Below are positions 1-6,013 of a stretch of 9,589 nt of DNA, piece by piece. The stretch covers positions 1-9,589 of the forward strand of contig JANXQZ010000404.1 in assembly GCA_025353235.1 (NCBI GenBank). Reading direction: 5' to 3'. Position numbers and translations under genes: made by a program. Each line of letters opens with the position of its first letter. Within the stretch, counting starts at the first letter, position 1. The notes below the pieces were generated by a model. The model worked only from the letters and a program-made list of their open reading frames with translations. It was not told the DNA's origin and searched no databases. The stretch comes from Bryobacterales bacterium. Its GTDB lineage: Bacteria > Acidobacteriota > Terriglobia > Bryobacterales > Bryobacteraceae.

Positions 1-2582
1 TTGAAGCCTGCGGCCGTAACCGCAGGATCCGTAATCGGCTTTTGCAAAAGCGAACCCAACGACAGATAAGTCGGGTTAACCTGATTCAGATCGATCGAGG
101 AGTTGAGGCCATGTCCGCGATTGCCCACGTAGGCCGCTTCCAGCACGAAATTCTTGATCTGGTGCTGAACGGTGAAGCTCCAATTGTAGACGCGCGGCGC
201 TTTCCCGAACTTCGGTCCCATGTAATCCACGTTGTTGCTGTTGCCGAAACTCGGGTCTACGAACGGGGGAGCGCGATAGCCGGGCGGGTTCGGAACGGCA
301 CCCGTTGTGTCCCAGTTGAAGGATGGATTCACGCCATCGGAGACCACGTTCTTCGATCCGGAGAAGCCCAGCGTGCAGCCGCATCCGCCGTTTCCGAGCG
401 TTTGGTAAAAAATCCCCCAGCCGCCACGCAGCACCGTCTTGCTGGAGAGCTGATAGGCGAATCCAACGCGCGGGCCGATGTCGGAAAAGTCCGTTGGCCA
501 GAAGCGCGTTTGGCCCGTGCGGCCGGGTCCGCTGCCAGGAAACACCAGCGCGCCCGGATAATTATCAGCCCTGGGATTCGGAAGTTTGAGATCGATGGAA
601 GAGTACTGGAAATTGTTCGCGAACCAGCCGATCGGGACCTCGTAGCGGAACCCGAGTTCGAGCGTTAGCCTTGGGAGCACCTTCCAATTGTCTTGGAAGT
701 AGCCGCCGTAATACTCGTAGCGAATCTGCGGCTGTGGCACCGGCGTGGCTGCGGCATTGGCGTTATCCACCGCTCCCAATAGGAAACTGGCAAAGGAGGA
801 GCCGGTGGTTGCGAGGCGTCCGGGATCGGCCGTCTGGGCCCGAGAGAAGAAGTACTGCCCGTTGGTGCCCGCTTGGTCCGAGGGAGCGGAGAAGGTCCGC
901 ATGCGCCTTACATCCCAACCCACTTTGATATCGTGCTTGCCCTTGATAATGGTCAGCCCCTGGGTGAGTTGAGTGGTCCAGTTGAATTGCGATCCATTGT
1001 TGACTTTGCCCTGCTGCATGCCCCAAGGCGTGAGCAAGTCCACTCCCGCGAAGTTGATGCGCGGGGTCGCGTCCGAAGCCCCCGTCAGGCCAGTGAAGCC
1101 CACCTTGGAGGCGAAGCCGGTCTGGGCCGGAACGAACCAAATCTGCTGCTGGCGCGTGAAGCCGAAGGTTGTATGCAGCAGGATGGTGGGGCTAAACATA
1201 AAGTCGTGATTCACTCGGAAATTCTGCGGTTTTTGATACTGCAGTCCCAAGCCGCCGCCCAGCGGACCGGCGATGTCGGTGGTGGAGTAAGTGGCTTGGC
1301 TGTCGAGGCTTTGATAGTAGGAAAGCCGGTTCCGGTCAGAGAAAGCATGATCGAACTTCATGCTCCAAACCGTATCGTCGATCTGGTTCAAGTTGATGAA
1401 CTGGTAATTCGAGGTGATGCCCGGAGAGTTGGCGTCGGGGATCGAGGGAAGAATGGCCGCCGAGATCGCGCTGAAACGGTTTTTGGGAATGATGTTGCCG
1501 GGGAATGGCATTCGGACGGCGGAAGTTCCAGTGCCAACCGTGCTGGCCGGATCGTAAATCTGCTGCGTCAGTTCGCTAAAGTTGCCTTGCTTCATCAGGG
1601 CTGTTGGCAGGGTGTTGATTACCGAACTGATTGTCGCCGGACGGATGTCCTTGTCGATGGTGAAGTACCAAAACGTCTTGTTGCGTCCGTCGTAGACTTT
1701 CGGAATATACACGGGACCGCCCATCGATCCACCCGCTTCGTTGTAGCGCTCTTTGGGACGGAAACCTGGAGCATTGCGCGTGTTCTGGTTCACCGCCCAT
1801 CCCGCTGCATTCCAAATGTCGCGGCGCATATTCAGGAAAGATCCGCCGTGAATCGCGTTCGCTCCGGATTTGGTGACAAAGATTTCGACGCCGCCGCCGA
1901 ACCGGCCATACTCCGCTGAATAGGTTCCGGTCAAGATCTTGAACTCGCTGAACTGTTCGGCGGATGGAAAGTTGAACACGGTGCCGCCGGATTCGGGAAT
2001 GGTCTGGCTGGCCCCATCGATCAGCACTTCCTTGGCGCGCCCAATCGATCCCGAAACGCTTACCTCGGCCGCCCCGGAACTGACTCCCGGCATATAGCTG
2101 ACGAACGCTTCCGGGTTTCGAATGCCGCCAGTAAAGATCGGCAACGTCGCGAGCAGCTTGGGTGACAGATTCTGGCCGCGTTCCGGCGTGGTCGTCTCAA
2201 GCAGAGTAGCTTCCGCCACTACCTCTACGGTCTGCTGGACATCGCCCACTTCCAGCCTTAAGTCGAGGGTTTCGTGCAAGGCTACACGGATTTCGATACC
2301 GGTCCGCACGGTCCGTTTGAAGCCGGCGAGTTGCACTGTTACCGAGTAATGGCCCGTTTGCAGGACGGGAAAAGCGTACAGGCCCGCGTCTGTTGTGACG
2401 GTTTGCAACTCCTGGCCGGTTTCTTCCTGCCTGGCAGTCACGTGGGCCCCGAGCACGACAGCGCCATTGGGATCTGTGACCGTGCCCACGATGGAGCCGG
2501 TGGCTGTCTGGGCGTGCGCGGATGAGATCGCAAGCACGCTGGAGATGAACAAATAACAAAGCCGCAGACTGATGATTCGCAC
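1..2582 (-). CDS. TonB-dependent receptor, Oar-like, with N-terminal carboxypeptidase-regulatory domain (C-terminus beyond window)
   Basis: This is probably an outer-membrane beta-barrel protein for TonB-powered uptake or surface binding of large substrates; the substrate cannot be read from the sequence. The frame is open from a GTG at 2582-2580 to the window edge (860 codons seen; relatives usually have about 1000-1200). GTG is the first start after an in-frame TGA and follows a strong GGGGGAGGA ribosome site. Residues 1-24 form a signal peptide with a likely cut after AHA. Residues about 28-110 are a carboxypeptidase-regulatory-like fold (GSIVGTVTDPNGAVV). The plug follows, with the family hallmark AEYGRFGGGVEIFVTKSG at about 223-240. 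The barrel begins after it, with the typical TVLRGGWGIFY string far downstream. No frameshift was seen. It is divergent from the gene at 2698. Family membership is firm; the substrate is unknown. Confidence 0.93.
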   Translation of the reverse strand, partial: MRIISLRLCYLFISSVLAISSAHAQTATGSIVGTVTDPNGAVVLGAHVTARQEETGQELQTVTTDAGLYAFPVLQTGHYSVTVQLAGFKRTVRTGIEIRVALHETLDLRLEVGDVQQTVEVVAEATLLETTTPERGQNLSPKLLATLPIFTGGIRNPEAFVSYMPGVSSGAAEVSVSGSIGRAKEVLIDGASQTIPESGGTVFNFPSAEQFSEFKILTGTYSAEYGRFGGGVEIFVTKSGANAIHGGSFLNMRRDIWNAAGWAVNQNTRNAPGFRPKERYNEAGGSMGGPVYIPKVYDGRNKTFWYFTIDKDIRPATISSVINTLPTALMKQGNFSELTQQIYDPASTVGTGTSAVRMPFPGNIIPKNRFSAISAAILPSIPDANSPGITSNYQFINLNQIDDTVWSMKFDHAFSDRNRLSYYQSLDSQATYSTTDIAGPLGGGLGLQYQKPQNFRVNHDFMFSPTILLHTTFGFTRQQQIWFVPAQTGFASKVGFTGLTGASDATPRINFAGVDLLTPWGMQQGKVNNGSQFNWTTQLTQGLTIIKGKHDIKVGWDVRRMRTFSAPSDQAGTNGQYFFSRAQTADPGRLATTGSSFASFLLGAVDNANAAATPVPQPQIRYEYYGGYFQDNWKVLPRLTLELGFRYEVPIGWFANNFQYSSIDLKLPNPRADNYPGALVFPGSGPGRTGQTRFWPTDFSDIGPRVGFAYQLSSKTVLRGGWGIFYQTLGNGGCGCTLGFSGSKNVVSDGVNPSFNWDTTGAVPNPPGYRAPPFVDPSFGNSNNVDYMGPKFGKAPRVYNWSFTVQHQIKNFVLEAAYVGNRGHGLNSSIDLNQVNPTYLSLGSLLQKPITDPAVTAAGF

Positions 2583-2612
2583 GCGGAATCCTCCCCCTGT
2601 TCAGTAATCCAA

Positions 2613-2641
2613 TTGAAATTTAGACTGCCCGAGAGTATAAC
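2613..2641 (+). promoter_or_regulatory. Sigma-70-type promoter for the DUF7309/DUF6930-like gene
   Basis: TTGAAA at 2613-2618 and TATAAC at 2636-2641 are separated by exactly 17 bases. Both are one mismatch from the housekeeping consensus. A start of transcription near 2648 would give a leader of about 50 nt to the ATG at 2698. Seen directly in sequence; activity is inferred. Confidence 0.65.
2634..2639 (-). promoter_or_regulatory. Candidate -10 box for the TonB-dependent receptor, overlapping the opposite -10
   Basis: Read on the minus strand, 2639-2634 is TATACT, one mismatch from TATAAT and about 50 bases upstream of the GTG at 2582. It shares four bases with the plus-strand -10 (2636-2641). 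A perfect TTGACA lies at 2668-2663, but the spacing of 23 is too long for a normal -35 partner, so the -35 is unassigned. Confidence 0.4.
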
Positions 2642-2697
2642 AGACTAACCCGTGCCGAATGCTGTCAACGCTTGATACACTAGCCCCGAGGGGAACA

Positions 2698-3768
2698 ATG
2701 GCCACGCGGAAGCAGACTAAGCCCGAGCGGTTCTTTCAAAGGGAGTTGCCTGGCGAGCAAGCGCCGTCCATCGCCACGATGGAGCGTCTATACGCCTCCT
2801 GCGCAGACCTCTTTTCCACTAAACCATGGAACGTGCTAAGCGACACCGATCTCGTGCTGGTGGAAGATTCCCATTTGCATGAAACCTGCTACTGCTGCAT
2901 CATGGGCCAACTGGGGGAAGTTTTTTCGCTGCATGTCTTCATCGGCGATCAGGGCTTCGGCGTTTACCAGGCGATCCAAGCGAGCGATCCGAATTTAACA
3001 GAAACGATCTTCACTGCCGCGCGGGCTGTCTACGCCGAGCTGGTTGACGGAGCGGAAGTGACGGCGGCCGACCGGAGCGTGTTGGTGGCCCTGGGCCACC
3101 CTCCCAAGCCAAACACTCTCAATCTCATCTTCCGCACGATGCGGCCTGGATACCACCCCTGGCACGTGACTGAACTCGAGGCGCAGTTGCTCGACCAGTG
3201 CGCCCGCGGGGTGAGCGCGATGCTCGACCACTTGAAGACCAACCCCAAGGCGAAGTATTGGGAAGATAAGAAGGCTTACCCGTTGGCCGTGCAGACGGAT
3301 TCGCAATATGTTTTTAAAGTCGTGAAGCCCAAACCTGCGCGCAATGTGATCGAGATGCCCGCAATCGATGCCGCTAGGGTCAACGTCATTCAAAAGGCAG
3401 GACTGGCTAGGGAAGGCGTGCTCGAAGTGGATCAATTTTCCGCCCCAGCCACGGTGGGCAAAAAACACGAGCGCAAAGCCTGCATGAGCGTTGCCCTGGC
3501 AGCCGACGCAGTTAGTGGCTTTGTGCATGAACCTAACATCGATTCCGGAAAGACAAACGGCCAGGCATTGTCCGATGTGCTCTTATCTGCGATTGAGGCT
3601 ACTGGGGTGATCCCGGCAGAAGTGCATGTGCGAGACCGGGACAGGAAACGCCAGCTCGACCGGTTGGCCAAAGAGCTGGGCTTTCGTTTGCGGTCGTCCG
3701 AGTCGCTGCCCGCTCTTGATTCGGCGCGGGACGCTCTATTCGGAATGATGCAAGGTCAAACGCTGTAG
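2698..3768 (+). CDS. Conserved two-domain protein resembling DUF7309/DUF6930, function unknown
   Basis: A 356-residue soluble protein with no signal peptide or membrane segment. The ATG at 2698 is preferred over an in-frame ATG at 2659 because GAGGGGA lies just upstream of 2698, and because the promoter at 2613-2641 would leave only about 11 nt before 2659. The N-terminal half (residues about 25-165) carries a W-x-x-L-S-D-T-D-L-V-L-V-E-D segment followed by CYCCIMGQLGEVFSLHVFIG, a pattern I associate with DUF7309. The C-terminal third (about 230-350) has a conserved-looking core ending in a V-H-V-R-D-R-D segment and the string LPALDSARDALF, which resembles DUF6930. The domain names are from memory of family patterns and no catalytic motif is recognisable. 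It is transcribed away from the TonB receptor and stops just before the sigma-factor promoter. Confidence 0.85.
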   Translation: MATRKQTKPERFFQRELPGEQAPSIATMERLYASCADLFSTKPWNVLSDTDLVLVEDSHLHETCYCCIMGQLGEVFSLHVFIGDQGFGVYQAIQASDPNLTETIFTAARAVYAELVDGAEVTAADRSVLVALGHPPKPNTLNLIFRTMRPGYHPWHVTELEAQLLDQCARGVSAMLDHLKTNPKAKYWEDKKAYPLAVQTDSQYVFKVVKPKPARNVIEMPAIDAARVNVIQKAGLAREGVLEVDQFSAPATVGKKHERKACMSVALAADAVSGFVHEPNIDSGKTNGQALSDVLLSAIEATGVIPAEVHVRDRDRKRQLDRLAKELGFRLRSSESLPALDSARDALFGMMQGQTL

Positions 3769-3771
3769 CTC

Positions 3772-3780
3772 TGATATAAT
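3772..3780 (+). promoter_or_regulatory. Extended -10 promoter for the sigma/anti-sigma operon
   Basis: TGATATAAT combines a perfect TATAAT (3775-3780) with the TG of an extended -10 at the correct one-base distance. No good -35 is seen (the nearest, GGTCAA, has a 15-base gap), which is usual for extended -10 promoters. Transcription would start near 3787, giving a leader of about 89 nt. It begins only three bases after the stop codon of the previous gene. Confidence 0.6.
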
Positions 3781-3828
3781 CGCCATCCGTTCTGTTTCGA
3801 GTTTCGTATCAACTGTATAGGTAGCGGA

Positions 3829-3873
3829 ATGGTGCATGTTCACGTCAACGGGCAACCACATCGAGGAGCCTAA
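3829..3873 (+). CDS. Possible 14-codon leader peptide upstream of the ECF sigma gene
   Basis: An ATG at 3829 opens a 14-residue frame, MVHVHVNGQPHRGA, ending at TAA 3871-3873, two bases before the sigma-factor ATG at 3876. Three of the 14 residues are histidine. The GAGGAG ribosome site of the sigma gene lies inside the last codons of this frame, so ribosomes translating it would cover and then release next to that start. Its own ribosome site (GGTAGCGGA) is weak. Whether it is translated is unknown; short frames arise by chance. Confidence 0.3.
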   Translation: MVHVHVNGQPHRGA

Positions 3874-3875
3874 GA

Positions 3876-4469
3876 ATGGTATTTTTCCTGCCCTTGCTTG
3901 CCGCCGTACTGGAAGGCAAGGACGAGACTGACTTAGTTGGACGTCTGCAGAGACGCGATCCCCAGGCACTGGCCGAGTTATACGACCGCTATGGACGCAT
4001 CGCTTATGGGCTGATTCACCGGGTGGTCCGCAATGCGGCCGCAGCGGAGGATCTGGTGCAGGAAACGTTCCTGCGCGTTTGGAATCGAGTGCACGGCTTC
4101 GATCCGGCAAAGGGCACGTTAGGACCTTGGGTTCTTACCGTGGCGAGGAATCGCGCCATCGACTATCTGCGCTCCGTAGACGGGCGCATGGCGCAGAGCG
4201 CTTTCGAAATCGAAAAGATGGAGCAGCCGTCGGTGTTCAATGACTTTGAAAGAGAGATCATGAACATCGATCGGGTGAAGTTGTTGAAGGAGGCTTTCCA
4301 AAAGCTCACACCGAACCAGCGCGAGGTTCTGGAGCTTGCATACTACGAAGGGCTGTCGCAGACGGAGATGGCGGAGCGCTTGAAGCAACCGCTGGGAACG
4401 GTGAAGACATGGGTGCGCACCGCGCTCAAGACTCTTCGCGAACAACTGGGGGAGGCAGCGATCGCATGA
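3876..4469 (+). CDS. ECF-type RNA polymerase sigma factor (SigK-like, paired with RskA-like anti-sigma)
   Basis: A 197-residue group IV sigma factor that would direct RNA polymerase to a dedicated promoter set when released from its anti-sigma. Region 2 spans about residues 33-100, with the polymerase-binding and -10-recognition strings DLVQETFLRVW (59-69) and TVARNRAIDYLR. Region 4 spans about 135-190 and contains LTPNQREVLELAYYEGLSQTE, then the helix-turn-helix around PLGTVKTWVRTALKTLRE. A GAGGAG ribosome site seven bases upstream supports this ATG. The first dozen residues (MVFFLPLLAAVL) are unusually hydrophobic for a sigma factor; a later start cannot be excluded, but no alternative has a better ribosome site. 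The stop overlaps the anti-sigma start (ATGA). The SigK-like label rests mainly on the partner gene. Confidence 0.95.
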   Translation: MVFFLPLLAAVLEGKDETDLVGRLQRRDPQALAELYDRYGRIAYGLIHRVVRNAAAAEDLVQETFLRVWNRVHGFDPAKGTLGPWVLTVARNRAIDYLRSVDGRMAQSAFEIEKMEQPSVFNDFEREIMNIDRVKLLKEAFQKLTPNQREVLELAYYEGLSQTEMAERLKQPLGTVKTWVRTALKTLREQLGEAAIA

Positions 4470-5209
4470 CACACGAAGAGATGGGCGAACTTTACGAGCT
4501 GTACGCCCTGGGCGTGCTGGAACCGGAGGAGAAGTCTGAAATGGAGGAACATCTCGCTCGCAATTGTCCAGTGTGCCAGGCTGGAATGCGCAGGGGCTTG
4601 GCATTTGGAGCTCTGCTCGGAACGCTGCCCGATTCGGAAGATCCGCCGAAGAGACTCCGCCGCAGGATTCTCGCCAGTGTTGGCGTTGAGTCCGGGACTG
4701 GTTATTCTTGGATGGGCGCATTGGCATTTCTGAGCGCTTGCCTTTTGGTATGGGTTGGCTTTCTAAGCAAAGAGAGCTCCCGCAAGGGCGAAGAAACAGA
4801 ACGCATGCGAACGGCTTTGCGGCAAAGCACGAGCGATCTTTCGAAAGTGCAGGCTGCGTTGTCGTTCTTGAACGAGCCCGATACGGAGCAGGTTGTGTTC
4901 GGGAAGGGTCAGCCTCTGCCGCCCAGAGGGCGCGTGTTCGTAAATGCGGCACGAGGCGTCATGTTGATGGCTAGCAATCTTCCTGCGGCGCCGACCGGCA
5001 AGATTTATGAGATGTGGCTGGTGCCGAAGATAGGCGCGCCGATTCCAGCAGGGCTCTTTCAGGCAGATGCGCAGGGGAATGCGCTGTACATTTTGAACCA
5101 AGCGGTTAACCGATCTGCAACGAAGGCAATTGCGGTTACTCTCGAGCCGGAAAGCGGCTCGACTACTCCGACCATGCCGCTGGTAATTGCAGCGGGCTTA
5201 TCGGATTAG
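4466..5209 (+). CDS. RskA-like membrane-anchored anti-sigma factor with putative zinc motif
   Basis: A 247-residue inner-membrane protein that should hold the upstream sigma factor inactive until an envelope signal triggers its release or proteolysis. Residues 1-75 form the cytoplasmic sigma-binding domain, with a zinc-type H29-x4-C34-x2-C37 motif (HLARNCPVC). One membrane helix lies at about 82-100, flanked by a basic RLRRR stretch on the inside. A Lys/Glu/Arg-rich, probably coiled segment runs from about 102 to 132. Residues about 140-245 match the extracytoplasmic RskA/anti-sigma-K domain, including PAAPTGKIYEMWLVPK. The ATG overlaps the sigma stop by four bases and follows GGGGGAGG, so the two are translationally coupled. 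The gene ends five bases before the inverted-repeat element. The trigger and protease are not visible here. Confidence 0.93.
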   Translation: MTHEEMGELYELYALGVLEPEEKSEMEEHLARNCPVCQAGMRRGLAFGALLGTLPDSEDPPKRLRRRILASVGVESGTGYSWMGALAFLSACLLVWVGFLSKESSRKGEETERMRTALRQSTSDLSKVQAALSFLNEPDTEQVVFGKGQPLPPRGRVFVNAARGVMLMASNLPAAPTGKIYEMWLVPKIGAPIPAGLFQADAQGNALYILNQAVNRSATKAIAVTLEPESGSTTPTMPLVIAAGLSD

Positions 5210-5215
5210 GGTGGA

Positions 5216-5233
5216 GCCGCCTAGAAAGGCGGC
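5216..5233 (+). terminator. Hairpin just after the anti-sigma stop, possible terminator without U-tract
   Basis: GCCGCCT (5216-5222) pairs perfectly with AGGCGGC (5227-5233) around the loop AGAA, seven bases after the stop codon. A second hairpin follows at once: GCAGCCA (5235-5241) with TGGCTGC (5246-5252). No run of T follows, so classical intrinsic termination is doubtful. RNA 3'-end protection or pausing is an alternative. Confidence 0.4.
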
Positions 5234-5418
5234 TGCAGCCAGGATTGGCTGCCCCACAAAGCAGCATAGCCGCAACTCAAATTGTCGTGGGCGGGGAAGA
5301 AATTGAGATGATCTAGTACAAAGCAGCATGGCCGCAATCAAATTCGTCGCTCAACTAATTTCTTCTTTGTCCAGAGGGAAAGGCTATGCTGCTTTGTGGG
5401 GCAGCCAATCTTGGCTGC

Positions 5419-5438
5419 AGCCAGCTTTCCAGCCGGCT
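5419..5438 (-). terminator. Hairpin just after the response-regulator stop, mirror of the 5216-5233 hairpin
   Basis: On the minus strand, AGCCGGCT (5438-5431) pairs with AGCTGGCT (5426-5419, one G-U pair) around a GGAA loop, which fits the stable GNRA type. It begins three bases beyond the stop codon of the regulator. A second stem, GCAGCCAA with TTGGCTGC, lies at 5401-5418. There is no U-tract. Confidence 0.4.
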
Positions 5439-5440
5439 CT

Positions 5441-6013
5441 TTACAGCAGAATCAATCCCTGCCGGATCCCCATGGTCACCGCTTCGGTACGGCTGCCCGC
5501 GTTCAGCTTCGTCATAATCGACGTGACGTGAAACTTCACCGTGTGCTCCGAAATCCCGAGCCGGTAGGCGATCATCTTGTTGCTCTGCCCTTCCGCCATC
5601 ATGGCGAGCACTTCCATCTCGCGAGGGCTCAGCGACTCGACTAGGCGCGGACGGCGCGGAGGGGCCAGAACTGCGTCGATGTCGTCCGCCTGCAGCACCA
5701 CCAGACCGGCAGCCGCAGCTTCCACCGCTGCGATGATTTGACTAGGCGCGGCATCGCGCGGCAACACCCCGCGCACGCCCGAACGCAACACATCAGCGGT
5801 CCAGGCATGCCGATCATTCGCAAGCAAAATGAGCGCGGCGCTCGGTGCCGAGTCGAGCAGGTCCTGCGGCATCTCGTCGCCTGACCTGTCCCAGTCGGCA
5901 ATGATCACATCGGGATCTTCAGCCACCACCTCAATATCGGGCGCATCGCTCAGCAAAGCCTCCAGACCGGCGCGGGCCACCGGAGAAGGCGATGAGATCG
6001 AGACCCGGATCAC
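5441..6013 (-). CDS. LuxR/NarL-family response regulator with degenerate receiver domain
   Basis: A 190-residue DNA-binding regulator. Residues 1-112 are a shortened receiver-like domain. The usual acidic pair after strand 1 is replaced by S7-S8, the stretch between strands 2 and 3 is shortened to VVAEDPDVIIAD, the signature Thr site reads LLAND, and the conserved Lys site reads PRD (R86). D40 aligns with the phosphoacceptor. Residues 127-188 are an intact LuxR helix-turn-helix (LSPREMEVLAMMAEGQ, then NKMIAYRLGISEHTVKFH). The GTG start at 6013-6011 overlaps the stop of the upstream protease (GTGA), so it is the last gene of a coupled three-gene operon. No histidine kinase is nearby. Control by ordinary phosphorylation is unlikely; ligand, partner-protein or constitutive action is inferred. 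Confidence 0.92.
   Translation of the reverse strand: MIRVSISSPSPVARAGLEALLSDAPDIEVVAEDPDVIIADWDRSGDEMPQDLLDSAPSAALILLANDRHAWTADVLRSGVRGVLPRDAAPSQIIAAVEAAAAGLVVLQADDIDAVLAPPRRPRLVESLSPREMEVLAMMAEGQSNKMIAYRLGISEHTVKFHVTSIMTKLNAGSRTEAVTMGIRQGLILL

Larger units (their letters stand above)
5214..5439. repeat. 226-bp inverted-repeat element filling the gap between convergent genes
   Basis: Arm 1 (5214-5271) and arm 2 (5382-5439) are 58-base inverted copies. The inner 41 bases match at 40 positions, and the outer 17 match with four differences. A third, partial copy lies between them: 5318-5349 repeats 5256-5287 in direct orientation (ACAAAGCAGCAT then a diverged tail). Another short inverted pair, GAAGAAATT (5296-5304) and AATTTCTTC (5357-5365), lies in the loop. 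The element starts five bases after the anti-sigma stop and ends one base before the regulator stop. No coding sequence or transposase is present and no target-site duplication was found. It looks like a REP/MITE-style intergenic repeat; copy number elsewhere is unknown. Confidence 0.9.

Noticed and set aside
873..1919. A 348-residue plus-strand open frame
   Set aside because: It lies antisense to the TonB-dependent receptor, which is open over the whole stretch with recognisable domains. The plus-strand translation resembles no family and has no promoter or ribosome site of note.
2663..2668. TTGACA on the minus strand as a -35 box for the TonB receptor
   Set aside because: The sequence is a perfect match, but it lies 23 bases from the TATACT box, beyond the normal range of about 15-19.
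4119..4952. A 277-residue minus-strand open frame across the sigma and anti-sigma genes
   Set aside because: It is antisense to two clearly recognised, coupled genes and has unusual composition; a frame shadow of GC-rich coding sequence.
5214..5439. Insertion sequence or MITE with target-site duplication
   Set aside because: No direct repeat was found immediately outside the arms and no transposase is encoded. It is kept as a repeat element of uncertain mobility.
5328..5531. A 67-residue plus-strand frame running out of the repeat element
   Set aside because: It consists of repeat-arm sequence followed by antisense of the regulator gene, with no ribosome site.
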